Origin: Prorocentrum cordatum
Taxonomy: Eukaryota; Sar; Dinophyceae; Prorocentrales; Prorocentraceae
Direction: 5' to 3'
DNA length: 64,000 bases
Assembly (NCBI GenBank): GCA_963575745.1
Contig: CAUYUJ010014171.1
Span: 1,616,005-1,680,004, forward strand
Position numbers and translations under genes: made by a program. Every line of letters begins with the position of its first letter. The stretch's first letter is position 1. A model generated the notes under the pieces. The model did no database searches. It worked only from the letters and a program-made list of their open reading frames with translations, and had not been told where the DNA came from. Below, one piece after another: positions 1 through 11,199 of the stretch.

Positions 1-2
1 AG

Positions 3-410
3 AGGGATGAGGCCAAGAAGAAGGCGGTGATGAGACGGCCCGCAGCTGCGGATCCAGCCAACGAAGACGACTTCGAGGCGGACGCTCCCGTGTCCGCCCC
101 TGCCAAACCGAAGGCCAAACCAGACAAGAAGTCCGAAGAGAAGAAGTGCAAGGGGCTTCCGAACGTGACCTTCGAGGACCTCCTCACTTGGTGCCCCGCC
201 GACAAGGGCGCCACTAAGAACGCATTCGCTTCGAGGGCCAACGGAAAAAACGAGGGCGAGAGCTATCAGAGCTGGCTGGCCCACGTCGAAGGCTGTGGAG
301 CTTGCGCGCGAGGCTTGCCAGTCCGCGGCGGCAATCTACGACAAGAAACGCAAATGACGCACTTGAGCCCAGCAGCTGGCTGTCCATCCCCTCTCATTCT
401 CCTCGCATGA
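3..410 (+). CDS. Partial ORF of unknown function at the window edge
   Basis: The frame is open from base 3 and ends at TGA 408-410. The first part is Lys/Ala/Pro-rich (PAKPKAKPDKKSEEKK) and then becomes less biased (LPNVTFEDLLTWCPADKG), with a CxxC pair near GCGACARG. The non-repetitive middle, roughly bases 150-320, looks like true coding sequence. The last 30 codons may be intron or UTR. The 5' end lies outside the window, so neither the start nor the family can be judged. No domain is recognised. Confidence 0.35.
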   Translation, partial: RDEAKKKAVMRRPAAADPANEDDFEADAPVSAPAKPKAKPDKKSEEKKCKGLPNVTFEDLLTWCPADKGATKNAFASRANGKNEGESYQSWLAHVEGCGACARGLPVRGGNLRQETQMTHLSPAAGCPSPLILLA

Positions 411-669
411 CTCTGACTATGCCCCTCCTTCTCGACGCCGTTCCCTTCGACAGATTCATCCGCCTCCTCCCTCTCCTGTTCCTCGTGATGACCCCTCCTA
501 TTCGAGCCATTCTACCGTCTCTGTTTTCATTGCTGCATTGTTGTTTCCATGGGCGCTTCTGTAGCAGGCCACCCGCGGGGCAGCGGGGCTCGGCAGCGAA
601 GCGGTTGAAAACAATATGACGCGCCCCTGCAGACGCGTCGAATTGGGGGGGAACACGCTAGGGAGTCCT

Positions 670-1085
670 ACGCCTCCCCCCCCCCCCCCTCTCTCCTCCC
701 CCCCCCCCCTGCCCCCCCCCCCCCCCCCCTCTTCCTCCCGCTCAGAGCAAGAACAGGAGGGCCCCGACCAGGATCAGGAGGGCCAGATCAGGGGGGCCAG
801 ATCAGGAGCCCCCCCCCCCCCCTCGCCCTTCCTCCCCCCCCCCTCATCCTCCTCCTCCTCATCCTCCTCCTCCGCCTCCTCCTCCTCTTCCTCTGGGCCA
901 TTGCAAACGTTCGCGTTGCTCTAAACATGTTCAGCGTCACGCATATTTATGACCGCGATTGCCCCCCCCCCCCCCCCCCCCTCCCCCCTCGCATTCTCCG
1001 CGCCCCCCTTCTTTCCAGGTGCCCGAAGAGAAGGGGGCGCAAGGGTAGGAGGAGGGGGAGGGGGAGGAGGCGGGGGAGGATGAGG
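670..1085. repeat. Low-complexity C-, CCT- and GGA-rich tract
   Basis: Runs of 8-17 C, (CCT)n/(TCC)n stretches and a (GGA)n stretch at about 1045-1085. All six frames give Pro, Ser or Arg homopolymers here, so the long ORFs are compositional artefacts. Confidence 0.9.
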
Positions 1086-1192
1086 ACGACGACGACAGCG
1101 CGGCGCCCCACCACAAGCAATTCCAGTCATGGGGGGCATTGACCGAGAGGCCTCGGGTGCAGAATCATCTCACGAAAGACGCGTTTTCAGAT

Positions 1193-1460
1193 TGTTATCA
1201 GAGTGGGCCGAGTTCGTTATCAACGTGCTCAGGTGCGTTGATAACGTGTTATCACGCATGGTGCGTTGGCGTGACAACACCGAAATAACGTTGGTAATAT
1301 CACTGATAATGTTGGTAACCATAGCTGATAACGTTGATAACGATACCGCTCGATACATTCATGTTTTCAGGAATTCGTGATTACGGTTATCAACATAACC
1401 AGGGACGTTTTCAGTATGTTTTCAAACGTTTAATAACAGCGCTGATAACATTGATAACGC
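1193..1460. repeat. Dispersed TGATAAC / GTTATCA motif array
   Basis: The heptamer TGATAAC or its complement GTTATCA occurs about nine times in under 300 bases (for example 1194, 1216, 1239, 1247, 1326, 1335, 1385), with near copies such as TGATAAT and TGGTAAC between them. Spacing is irregular and both orientations occur, so this is not a simple tandem repeat. It lies just upstream of the RING gene. No function can be assigned. Confidence 0.6.
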
Positions 1461-1574
1461 GTTTGGTAACACGCTGGTAACATACACGCCCCAAGCCAAA
1501 CCCAACGCCTGCTATCCACCGAGGTCGCCCGCCATCCTTTCCTGTCCTCCCAGCGGCTTCACCGTTGTAGCGGG

Positions 1575-1593
1575 TCATCCGCTGTGGCTCAAG
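1575..1593 (+). other. Possible spliced-leader relic upstream of the RING ORF
   Basis: The dinoflagellate spliced leader ends in TTTTGGCTCAAG. Bases 1585-1593 read TGGCTCAAG exactly and the preceding bases match only weakly (about 13 of 19 overall). The site is 35 bases upstream of the ATG at 1628. A retroposed, trans-spliced mRNA would leave such a trace, but nine exact bases can arise by chance. Confidence 0.35.
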
Positions 1594-1627
1594 CATCAGC
1601 CATGCGCACCACAGCGCACCATCCGAG

Positions 1628-2014
1628 ATGGCAGCAGCCTCGGCGTCAGCGCCAGCAGAGGCTGACGTGCGTGTACGCCCAGACGAGTGCTCTGCCTGTC
1701 AGGACAAGCTTGCCGACGGCACGGAACTACAGACATTGGCGTGTGGACACTCCTTCCACCAATATTGCGTGGATACCTACTGCAGCGTCAGCAATTGCAG
1801 CCTCCCGGAGATGCGCTGCCCATCGTGCAGGGAGGGCGCGGCCTCACTGATGGAGATGGAGAACGCACTGCTCGGTGGAGCAGCGGTGGTTCCAGGCGGC
1901 ATCATCGAGAACTCGGACTTGGAAGTCGAAGAGGTCAGCCCAAGCCCTTCAGCGATGCGCGATGAGGCCAACGAGGACGAGCACTGGGCACCTCCAACTA
2001 CGCAGAGCACCTGA
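1628..2014 (+). CDS. Small RING-H2 finger protein (putative E3 ubiquitin ligase)
   Basis: A 128-residue ORF from ATG 1628 to TGA 2012-2014. After an Ala-rich N-terminus come the metal ligands of a RING: ECSAC near residue 21, LACGHSFHQYC near residues 38-48, and CPSC near residues 64-67. The C-x2-C, C-x-H, H-x2-C, C-x2-C order fits RING-H2, which in known families binds two zincs and recruits an E2 enzyme. The C-terminal tail is acidic (LEVEEVS, DEANEDEH). There is no intron and no membrane segment. A possible spliced-leader relic lies upstream and the stop codon sits inside the 46-bp inverted repeat at 2008-2053, so this may be a retrocopy truncated or re-terminated by that repeat. The substrate is unknown. 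Confidence 0.7.
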   Translation: MAAASASAPAEADVRVRPDECSACQDKLADGTELQTLACGHSFHQYCVDTYCSVSNCSLPEMRCPSCREGAASLMEMENALLGGAAVVPGGIIENSDLEVEEVSPSPSAMRDEANEDEHWAPPTTQST

Positions 2015-2053
2015 TCCCCACTAATCCAGGAAGCAACCTAAACGTGCTTCCTG
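2008..2053. repeat. 46-bp element, left member of a long-range inverted pair
   Basis: This sequence reappears in inverted orientation at 27349-27393 with one single-base gap and otherwise full identity. Its inner part forms a hairpin with CCAGGAAGCA / TGCTTCCTGG arms and a nine-base loop. Every credible gene between the two copies is on the minus strand and the adjoining genes on both sides are on the plus strand, so the pair may be terminal inverted repeats of a 25.4-kb element. No target-site duplication is obvious. Confidence 0.8.
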
Positions 2054-3638
2054 GAATGTGTTCGTTGCAAGCGACGTTGCAAAAGCATAACGACACTCGC
2101 GCAATGCAAATGATACCGCATGCAACTACAATACATAGACCCCAAGCGGTCACACTCGCATGCTTCAAGTTTTAATGAGAGCACACAGGGTGACAGCGAA
2201 GGCCTTTTACCACACGTCTCACGTGCTAGCGTTGCAAATGGCGCACATCATCACACAAATCACCACCAGCAACGTCAGCCTACATTGCACCCAACATCAC
2301 AAACATTCTCGACATCCACCTCATCATTCTCATCACCGTCCTGCCCGTCGGCATCCTCGTCATCACCCTCCCTACCATCCCTATCTCATCTTGCCACGGC
2401 GGCGGCTGGCTGCGACGACGGCAACGATGACCACGATGACGACGATTACGGATGACGACGAAAGGCTACCGACGACGTTTGGCGACCGACGTCGAGAGCT
2501 GAGTCTGACGGTGATGGCCTGAGACAGGCCGACCGATGGCGAAGACGAACAACGGCGATCGACGGCACCCGACGACGACCGACAGCTACTGCCAGTGCGA
2601 CGACGGCGTCGACGGAGGCGCCGAGGACGACGTCGACTCTGCGCCGACGACGGCGACTCGACGGTCGACGAGTCGACGAGTCGCGGCGACACGGCGTCGA
2701 CGGCGGCGGCCACGGCGACGGCGACGACAGCGGCGACGCCAGCGCTGCACGCCGCACGGCAGCGTTTTCGCGGGGCCGCTGCGCGCCACCACGCGCAGTC
2801 CAGTCCTGGCGGCGCCGCGCGCAGGCACCCGGGGACGGCGGGTAAGAGGTCAGCAAGACAGAGCGAGGGAGGGGACGGGCGGAGGAAGGATACGAATGCG
2901 ATGAGAAACGGCGAAGTTGAGGGGTAAGAGTGAGGGGAGGTGAGATAGATGATGTAGTGGAGAGGTGGAAAGGAGGGGGCATGGGGAATGCGATGAGAGA
3001 GGAGATCAAGCGGGGTGAGGGAGGGGGTTGGGATGGGTATAAGGTAAGAGGGGTAAAATGTAACAGGTGAAGGGTGATGGATGGCGAGGCGAGGGGTACT
3101 CGTTGAGTCGGAGACGAAGGCGTGAAGATACAGCAGAAGATATGGTAGGATAGACGCAGGACAAGGGACGTGAGGCACGTTTCCGAGCGAAGAGCGTGCG
3201 CACCCCAGCGCAGGACCGTGCGGCAGCACAGATGTGAGTAATGCGAGTGGCCACCTCGTCTCCTCGACTCGTCTCCTCTCCTCCTCCTCATCGCCATCCT
3301 CGCGTCACCTTTCGCATCATCAAACCCAGCGGTGATACTCACATGTACGACATGAGCCGGCAGTCGCACTGCCATGCCAATGTTGCGCCCCGCATAGACT
3401 ACGACAGGCGCGAGCCGAGACCATCTGGTCACTGGTCGCGGAGGCAGGGGGCAGTGAGAGGGAACGACGGCGGCGGTGAAGTTGTGCCGTCCTCATTTCG
3501 TCGTGCACGTGGCAACGCGGGGTAGCCGCGCCCTCGGTCACCAGCCAACCATGCGGACACAGGAACCAGCGCACTGCCCAACACCAGTTCGCATGCGAGC
3601 CGAGCTGACCAGATACAGAATTACTGCACTAATTCAAC
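2054..3638. other. Intergenic, no supportable gene
   Basis: CAT/CAC-rich sequence at 2.2-2.45 kb, then GAC/CGG-rich quasi-repeats (GACGACG) to about 2.76 kb, then purine-rich sequence to 3.1 kb. The long minus-strand ORFs here translate to Arg/Ser/Pro low complexity. I see no gene. Confidence 0.6.
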
Positions 3639-3965
3639 TCAACTCAGCAAGTGCTGGCACGAGCACTTCTTCTTCCTCTGACCCTGCTGAGGCTGAGCCT
3701 GAGCCCCGCCCGTCACGCCCGTCTGGCCTGTCTCCGCGCCAGCCTCGATAGCGGCGAGCTTGGCCATATGCACCGACGCCGCGGTGGGCCCGAAGAGCGC
3801 GGAAACGTCGGCCGGCGGCTGGTTCGCGCACCGAGACTTCCTCTGCTTCGGCATGCACTCGCCAGGCAGCGCCGCGCGTGCCAGCTCGACTGGTCCTGCC
3901 TCACACGCATCAGGCGCACGCGGAGCTCCTGTCGAATCTGCCGACTGTGCCGAGAGGTACGTCAC
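3639..3965 (-). CDS. Terminal exon of an unknown multi-exon gene (3.6-8.5 kb)
   Basis: On the minus strand an acceptor-like pyrimidine/CGCAG boundary at 3966-3968 opens a frame VTYLSAQSADSTGAPRA that continues through CMPKQRKSRCANQPPADVS and ends QHLLS at TGA 3639-3641. A GTGAGTACG donor at 4033-4025 and a short exon-like stretch at about 4034-4127 lie just upstream, giving an intron of about 68 bases. The tail is basic with several Cys. This is read as the C-terminal end of the gene that starts at 8549. Function unknown. Confidence 0.45.
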   Translation of the reverse strand: MTYLSAQSADSTGAPRAPDACEAGPVELARAALPGECMPKQRKSRCANQPPADVSALFGPTAASVHMAKLAAIEAGAETGQTGVTGGAQAQPQQGQRKKKCSCQHLLS

Positions 3966-4198
3966 CTGCGCACGCGCGGTGGGACGGATGCGCGTCGGCG
4001 AGGGGGTAGTGGCACCAAGTGCCACGTACTCACCCCGCCCACAGGCATATGTCCCATCACGAGTCTCGAGCGTATAAGCCTCCGCATCATAAGCATCATC
4101 GTCCTCACTCCCTTATATCCCACATCGTCCTGCCCCCATCGCATTCGCATCCACCCTCCTCCACCTCCACCATCCACCACCTTCATATCGTCCCTCAC

Positions 4199-4782
4199 AC
4201 ATCTCATCCATCATGATCATTTTCAGGAGTGAGGCGAGGGCAAGAAGGGTCACCTGGATATTGATAGCCGTCGTCGCGTCCGCATTCTTCACCAGGTAGC
4301 CTGGCAGATCAAGCCGCACGATGCGCTTCTGACCAATCAGGTTGGCCTCCTTCGCGTCGGTAGCCACTCGCACCATCCACGCTGGCACGGGGCACTTGGA
4401 GGTGGCCGCATCTGACTTGTCGGGGACCACGTAGATCCCCATGAGAAGCGAGTCCCTGGGGTCCGTGGCAGGTACCTTGATCGCACACAGCAAGTGCGAA
4501 CGGCTCCCGCGCGAGAGACTGACCTCACCAGTGAAGACGAGCTCCTTCAAGTCGTCCAGGCTGCTAGCGACGACCTTATGTTGGGGCGGTTTCGGCCTAC
4601 TACCACCAGCCGCAGCGTCACCTGCTGGAACCCACTCGATTGCGATGCGGTCCAGCTGCTCGGAGTTCGGCAGGCCATATGCAATGCGATCCAGCATGGG
4701 CCCAATAAAATTCATAAACATGCGAAGCCAGTACGCTGTAGGAAATTCTCCCGTCGGCATCTCATACACGCACTCGGGAGGG
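4199..4782 (-). CDS. Exon of an unknown multi-exon gene (3.6-8.5 kb)
   Basis: Minus-strand frame with balanced composition: MPTGEFPTAYWLRMFMNF, LDRIAYGLPNSEQLDRIA, LDDLKELVFTGEVSLSRG, MGIYVVPDKSD, KRIVRLDLPGYLVKNADA. A GTGAGG donor candidate is at 4198-4193. The 5' side follows a short intron after the small exon at 4808-4875. Aromatic and hydrophobic spacing suggests a folded globular domain, but no catalytic motif is recognised. Confidence 0.55.
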
Positions 4783-4807
4783 GGTTCGCGCCGTCGCCGC
4801 ACAACTC

Positions 4808-4875
4808 ACCCGCCAGGTTGATGTGCGAGCCGGCTGCCAGGGTGATCGCCTCCGAGTTCTTGAACCTGCGGAGGC
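4808..4875 (-). CDS. Small predicted exon of the same gene
   Basis: On the minus strand CCTCCGCAG is followed by a short open stretch FKNSEAITLAAGSHINLAG and then GGTGAGTTG (GT donor, with a GC donor possible a few bases earlier). Joined to the exon ending at 5456 the frame reads through in phase (IYG then FKNSEA). It is too short to stand alone, and the phase to the next exon fits only if a GC donor is used, as dinoflagellates often do. Confidence 0.4.
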
Positions 4876-4989
4876 GCGGGGGTGGATGGGGAGGGGGTCA
4901 GGGAGTTGGCAGGGGTTGGTGATGTTGTGAAGAAATACTGGATTCAGATTTGCAGGAGACACGCGCGAAGGAAATGCACAGGCGGGCAA

Positions 4990-5380
4990 GGGGAGAGCGA
5001 GGAGGAGGTTGCGGAGGAGGAGGAGGTGCTGGGAGCTCGGGGGCGTGGTAGAGGGGGGGGGGGGGAGCACGAAGAAGAGGGGGGAGAAGAGGAGGAGGAG
5101 GAAGAAGAGGAGAGGAGGCAGAGACGGAGGAGGAAGAGACGGAGGGGAGGAGGAGGAGGAGGAGGAGGAAGTGGCGGAGAAGGAGGAGAAGAGGAGGCGC
5201 AGCAGCAGCAGCAGCAATCCTCAGCGTCATCCTCCTCTCCCCTCCAGTCCGCATCACCATCCTCATCCTCATCCTCCCCCTCCTCCTCCGCCTCTGCCTC
5301 ATCCGCGTCCTCCTCATCTCATCCTCGCATCCTACCTCCTCATCCACGTCCTCCTTCTCATCCTCACCTCGTCCATCATT
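4990..5380. repeat. GGA/GAG-rich then TCC/CTC-rich low complexity
   Basis: Purine-rich triplet repeats to about 5200, an AGC/CAG run, then pyrimidine-rich CTC repeats. It lies within the intron between the exons ending at 5456 and starting at 4875. ORFs here are Glu/Arg or Ser/Pro homopolymers and are not coding. Confidence 0.85.
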
Positions 5381-5455
5381 GACCATCATCGCTCACCCTC
5401 CACTCATCCCTCCTTCCTGCTACTCAGCTACATGCATGTACGATGCCGAGTGAAC

Positions 5456-7146
5456 CCGTAGATGTCCACGAAGGGTATCGCCTGCGGCGGCCAGGCGTAC
5501 CCGCACTGCTCGGCCTCCACCAACGCGCCGTCGAAGTTGGTCAGGGCGGCCTGCGAGTCAGCAGCAGGAGGTGCACCGTCGGTCGCAGCCGACGGCGACG
5601 CAGTCGCACTGGTCGCTGGAGAGGGCGCATGAGCCTCTGGGAGCGTGTACTTGGTCAAGATGGTCTCGCGGAGCGAGTCGTGCGAGGTGGCGCCGGCGCA
5701 CGCGCCCGTCACAAACGCAGTGTAGGCTGGCACCCACTGGTCGAACTTCAGGCGACGATCCACGTCGCGCAAGTGGGTACTAGCATCCCTGGCGGCCGAT
5801 GTCAACTTCGCCAAGTCGAGGCGGCAGTGAGACCCGGAGAGGTTCACGAAATCATCGCTAGTGCAAAGGATGTCGCTGATGGCCAGGTGCGCATAGACAG
5901 GCCTCAGGCGCATGAAGTCGATGAGCTCCGACACGTTCTTGAAGTACTTCAGCATGCAGGCAGGCATCTGGGCCGTTAACTGCACGTACTGGTATGTCAG
6001 CTGGCACATCTCCATCATGGAGGAGTCGAACACATCCGATAGCTTATCGTACACCAGTGAGAGAAGATGCTGCAGGAAGGTAGCCAGTGCAACCTCCGCG
6101 TCGCCGCTGCCAGATGCGGCCTCGGCCAGCGAACGACCAATCTCGCCGTTGTTGGCTCCAAGGTGGTCGGCCAGCGCATCGATGATACCGCGGCAGGAAG
6201 GATGGCGCTTCGGCTGCGTGGTCGTAATCTTGTTGGTAGAGGTGAAATCACTGAGCCGCTCGCCACACTCGGACCCCGCAGCAGTCTGCAGCGCGTCCAG
6301 GAGCCTCGACTGCTCTGTCGGTCGGATGGCGGGCGCGCTGGCAGCAGGCGTGGCGTTCTCGAGGCTGGCCACGATGATATCGGGAACGGTCATCTCGACT
6401 CTGTCGATGTCGCCATCAGCACCGATAGCACCGACGCGGCTCATGGCTGTAGCAGCTGCAAGGTCACGAAGCTTTGGGCGCAGATCTGACCACTTCTCGT
6501 ACGTGACGTTTCCCAGGCGCACCTTGGTCTCGAAGCAAAACTCAAGGGCTGGGCCGAGCAACTGCATGATAATCGCGTGTTCATCGCTCGGGTCGAGCTG
6601 ACAGTCGGCCATTGCTGACCAAATAGCATGAAGGGCGTCCAGCAGCCACACCTGGTGTTGCTCAAAGTTGGCACCGGTGAAATCCTCCTTCGGCGCGCCC
6701 TTCGAGGAGCTCTTCCCCGCTCCCGAGCGGCCTGAGGTCCTGGCATTGGGATCAGATGGTGCTGTCGGCGGCCGCGCAGCCTTCTCCTTCAGTTTCCGCG
6801 CGGCCTCGATGCCGCGCTTGACGACAATGCTGTCCGGCATCGCCTGAACCAACCATTTGCACTTGTCCTGCTGGATGCGGTCGAAGACCATGGGCGGCGC
6901 GCGTCCGCCAGCAGCGGGCATCTTCACAGGAACGCACATCGGGAGGACGCTGAACCATACGAGCTTCAAGATGTCGAGATCCACGACCGAGCGGACTGTG
7001 TCATGGAATATTGACACAGCGATCTGGTGCAGGGTGAAGCACGCAACAGTATTGTCCATGCGCTTGTCGCGGAAGAGGCAATTGGCACCGAGATAATTGC
7101 GTGTCTCCTCGGTTATCTTGAACCGCTTCATCAAGTTAACGAGTGC
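5456..7146 (-). CDS. Large central exon of an unknown multi-exon gene
   Basis: About 563 open codons on the minus strand. The acceptor CCCCAG precedes ALVNLMKRFKITEETRNYLG and the donor GTTCAC follows FVDIYG. Visible content: an N-terminal mixed alpha/beta-like stretch (HQIAVSIFHDTVRSVVDLD), a Lys/Ser-rich linker (SGRSGAGKSSSKGAPKEDF), a helical region (HQVWLLDALHAIWSAMADC), and a C-terminal half rich in Leu/Ala helices (MACMLKYFKN-like, FMRLRPVYAHLAISDILC). The end is Ala/Pro-rich. Composition is that of a real protein, unlike the flanking repeats. No known domain is recognised. It continues the exon at 7387-8549, whose CACCCCACC/GTGTGA end joins in phase. Confidence 0.65.
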
Positions 7147-7386
7147 CTGGGGAACCGTAATCGCACATACGATGGGGGGATGCAATGCAGACCTCAGGGC
7201 GCTTGGGCTGCGACTCACTCGGCCCAACAAGGGCCATGGCGGATCGCCGAACCATCCAAGACAACCCCCACGCGGAACCTCAGATATGGCCGACGTGTCG
7301 GATGACATCTCCTGGGCTCCGGGCCCCTGGACTCCTGGACTCCTGGACTTATCGTGTCAGACTGGCGTCTATGACGTGCGTCACAC

Positions 7387-8549
7387 GGTGGGGTGCGGCG
7401 GATAAGCGAAGCTGAATTTGAACAAGTGGACCGTCGCAGATTGCATCTCGTTGCCGCTCTTGATACGCCTGTCCTTCTCGGGGTACGTGGCACACACCCA
7501 GTCCCACGTGGAGGCGTAGGTCTCCCCGCTGCTGGTGCGCCCGGTCTTGTGGCCCGCCATGCACTCCCTGGTGAGGTCGAAGTACTGCAGCAACGTGAAA
7601 GCGGATCCACCGTGCCACGCGTTGTGGAAGTTCAGCAACAACATTATCACATCTTTCGGCGTACGATGATCCAAGACTGTCATGTTGCGAAGCCCCTGCT
7701 TAAGTGTGTATCTTACCATCTTGTTTTTGGGATCCTCTTCAGAGGCCTTGTACACAGCGCGACTCAAAGTACCGTACGTGATCATTAAATACGGTCCGAC
7801 ACCTCCTGGCGAGAACACCGCCCACGGATCACCGCGGATACCCGAGACATTACCATGCTCCTTGATGGACTCAGTGTTTCCTCGAGGACGGTGTCCTGCT
7901 TCCTCTCGTTGAGCGGGTGGGGCACCATGGACTTCTGGCCGCTCTCGGTGAAGAACTTGACCGTGATGTTGCGATGGCCCGACACAGCATGCATGTCCAT
8001 CCGCCGATCGACCAGCTTGGCCCCCGTGAGGCCAGGGCACCGCTCGTGGACGGACGAGCACGGCTGGTACTTGGCATCAGTGTCGTCCTCGCCGCCGGCG
8101 CTCGAAGAATATGAGCCGGTGTCGTTAGACTTCTCGTCGTCGGAATCGAAACGAAAGTCATCATCATCATGCTTCGACGTCTTCGGCTTCGCAAGCTTCG
8201 CCTTCTTGCTCTTGCTCGCAACGGCAGCAGAGGCAGAGGAAGCTGCCGTCTTCGCCGCCTTCTCCTGCTTGCGAGCCTCGCGGCCTGCCTTGCCTGTGCT
8301 CTTCTTCTGGTCGGCTAGGTCACTCCGACCGAAGCAGCCACCTTCGGGATATCTGCGAGGATCCTGAGCCTGATCCCGATCTCGACGCGCACGCTTGGCG
8401 GGCGGATGCGCAGCAGTGCCAGCACCAGATGACCCGGAGCCGGAGGAGCGGACCGCCTTCGGCATGGGCTTGGGCACGGCTCGCGAGGCTCGCGAGGCGT
8501 TGGAGGCTGCGGACTCATCAGCAGAGGACGCCGAGTCTGACATCGCCAT
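7387..8549 (-). CDS. First exon of an unknown multi-exon gene, with a frame break
   Basis: The start is ATG 8549-8547 (MAMSDSASSADES). The N-terminal half is Ser/Ala/Lys-rich with basic, nuclear-localisation-like patches (KSKKAKLAKPKTSK) next to an acidic block (DDDDFRFDSDDEKSND). From about residue 165 the sequence is less biased: CSSVHERCPGLTGAKLVD, GHRNITVKFFTESG, then after a frame change near 7885 HGNVSGIRGDPWAVFSPG, GPYLMITYGTLSRAVY, LNFHNAWHGGSAFTLLQYFD. The change is equivalent to one missing base, so it is either decay or an assembly indel. It ends before a GTGTGA donor at 7386. Basic and acidic tracts suggest a nuclear, possibly DNA-associated protein. This is inference only. Confidence 0.55.
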
Positions 8550-11199
8550 GGCGGGGTCAGTGGTGAAGTTAGCACGAGCTGGGCTGAGCAGAAGTGATGT
8601 CGCGCAGGCGCAGCACAGCACCTGTGCTAGCGCGTCCGAGCAGAAAATGGCTGTCGACGACACCGACGACACACGATCAGTTGGCCACGCGATACATGCG
8701 CGGCGGCAGTGTTCCCACAGAAACACGAGGGATGCGGGAGGTCTGTCGGATGTCCTCACAGGGCTGTACGAGATCTTCGGTCGCGGGCCCGCAATACATC
8801 ACCTCTCATGTCCTCCCACATCCCGCCTACACTACACCAGCCCGCATCATCAGTCCTCTATCCTCCATATCAGGTCTGAAGACGGTACCCTGAGTTTCCC
8901 TCCCCGCTAGAAAACAACACGCATACATGCAAGACAGTTTGGAGTCCTCTTGTGTTTGTGCACTACGTTTGTTGTTGGGATGTTGAGGGCAGTCTGGCAG
9001 TCGCGGGTCAATCTTGGACCCGGCCATGGGCCCCGGCGCGACCGCGTAAACGACGCGAGCGGGCACGAAGGCTCTGAGCGGCGGCCCCTGGAGACATAGA
9101 GAACCTCAAAGGGTGTGAGGGGGTAACGCGCCACAGTCAAACTCAACTCAGAAAGGCCTCTGGAGGTGATCAACTTAAGTCGATCGTGAGAATGTGGATC
9201 ATGGGTCCCAGCACAGGGAGCTTCACCAGGGTAGGGAAGGGAGCGGGGTGACAGCATATTGGAACACGAAGCGAGTACTGTACTGTCTAGACATTTAGCA
9301 AGCCGTACTCCTCAGCATCGTCGACCCTCCTCCTCCTCCAGAAACTCAGAAACACATCCTCAGTCTCCTCCTCATCGTCCTTCCTCGGCCACCGCCTCAT
9401 CATCTTACTCATCCCCAGTCTCATCATCTCCTCGACCGCCGTCGCCGCCGTCGTCGTCGCAGCCGCCGTGCCGTCGACGCGCCAGCGGCCGCCCAATCGC
9501 GCGGGGCAAGGAGCTGGGCTGGCCTAGATGCAGCGTGCAACGCGCGACCGCGCCCGCTCCCGGCGCGGACAGGTCGGCGATGCCGCAGACGTCCCAGCCG
9601 ACGTCCTGGCGGCAGGCCCCCCCCCCGCCGCCGCTCGAGGGCGCCCCGCCCGCGCGAGGACAGCAACGAGGATGGAGCAGGAGGAGGAGGTGGTGGGAGA
9701 TGATGGCGACAAAGGTCGGGCGGAGGGGGGGGAAGGGGGGGGGGGGGAGGAGGTTGGATGAGGAGGAGGGGAGGGGGGGGGAAGAGGAGGAGGAGGAGGA
9801 GGATGAGGAGTTCAAGAGGGAGTTGGGGAGGAGGAAACCCACGCGAGTTTAGGCCCAACTCCCACTGGATACTGGTACGACGCCACGCCATCCCGGCGGT
9901 GGCTGACCACATCAGAACAAAGTCAGTGAGTCAGTGGTTAGATAGCCCATGGGATGGCGAGGAGGAGGATGCCAAGGAGGAAGACGAGGAGGAGCGAGAG
10001 AACACATGGAAGATGGGATGGGGCTGATGCTGAGGAGGACGGACGATTAAGGGCGTAGACGGCGTAGGCACCAGGGCAACAGGATTTCGGACGACATGCC
10101 AGCAATATGATAGCATGTGACTCAGCGAGCTATCTACATGTGATGGCCACGATGGTCAGTCCAGAAGGCATACAGGTACTCTGGAGTTTTGTTTCTGACG
10201 GAAACCGAACTTATGGTCTCGCCGAGCCTTATGGCTGTAAAACTTGGTCCAGGGTTCGGGGCTTGTTGGGATGAAAGCGTACCACCGCAGGCCTCATATG
10301 TATGCTGTGCCACCCCCTGCATCCGGTGAGCGTCAGCATCATAACACGACACCTCACTGCATCGTATCTGTTTGAGGCCAGAAACAACCGCTTGTAGGTC
10401 ATAGATATGATGAAACGAAGGGTGGCACCCTGTGGCCCTGGAGAGACCGTGACGAGACGAGACGACTCGACGACATTGAAGAAGCCACACCACGCAGACA
10501 GACATGGTCACGATCCGCGTGAGGGGTACGAGGCAGCGCCTGCTCCAAGAAATGAAATCCCAAGGACGCCTGAAGCGGCGCCGACCCCCCCGCACATGGC
10601 CCGCGCAATGGCAGTGTGTGGGGGGCTGGGAAGGGGGGCTCCGAGAAGGCCACATAATAAGCGCAGGCGCAGACCCTATGACGGACGGGAGTGGGTGAAT
10701 AGGTCGGGTAGCAGACAACAGTGTCTGACATGATGGCAATGCGAGGAACACGCAAACACGGCCCACACGATCGCCGATCGCATCGAAGCACATGTCAGCA
10801 CAGCGCCCCGAACGCGTTGAGTGCCGAGTGTCTTTCACACTGGCGTATGCAGTCGCGGGGTTAGCGACACAATGAGAGCAACATAATTACCCATGTACAG
10901 ATTGGCAGGGCACGGGCACGGAATTCTTGAATTCACAACACACATTCGCACCCGACACGCGTGTGACAGCAGTCGGCTCGCCCACATGCCAACAGCATGG
11001 GTCCTCCTCATCATCCTTGCTCGTCTCCCCCTGATCGGCATAATCACCTCATCATCATAGCGTCCGTCGCCATTCTCCTCACCCTCATCCCTCCCTTCTG
11101 CTAAAGCTAAGAACGGCAGTGCCGCTTGCAACTACGGTGCCCTACACCGACACCGAGGTAGTATGTCCTACTAGTAGTAGGTGATCGAGCTAAGCTGAG
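8550..11199. other. Intergenic with low complexity, no supportable gene
   Basis: Includes CTC/CAT-rich sequence at 9.3-9.45 kb and GGA/G-rich sequence at 9.68-9.83 kb. A 234-codon minus-strand ORF at 10134-10838 has no domain and its composition matches non-coding sequence, so it is not called. A small direct-repeat cluster (CTAGTAGTAG, GAGCTAAGCTGAGCTAA) lies at about 11168-11204 beside the methyltransferase stop codon. Confidence 0.5.

Noticed and set aside
2381-3432. 282- and 328-codon minus-strand ORFs
   Set aside because: Arg/Ser/Pro-rich translations of GAC/CGG and purine-rich quasi-repeats.
10134-10838. 234-codon minus-strand ORF
   Set aside because: No domain, no coding-like residue pattern, and competing open frames overlap it. 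Kept as intergenic.
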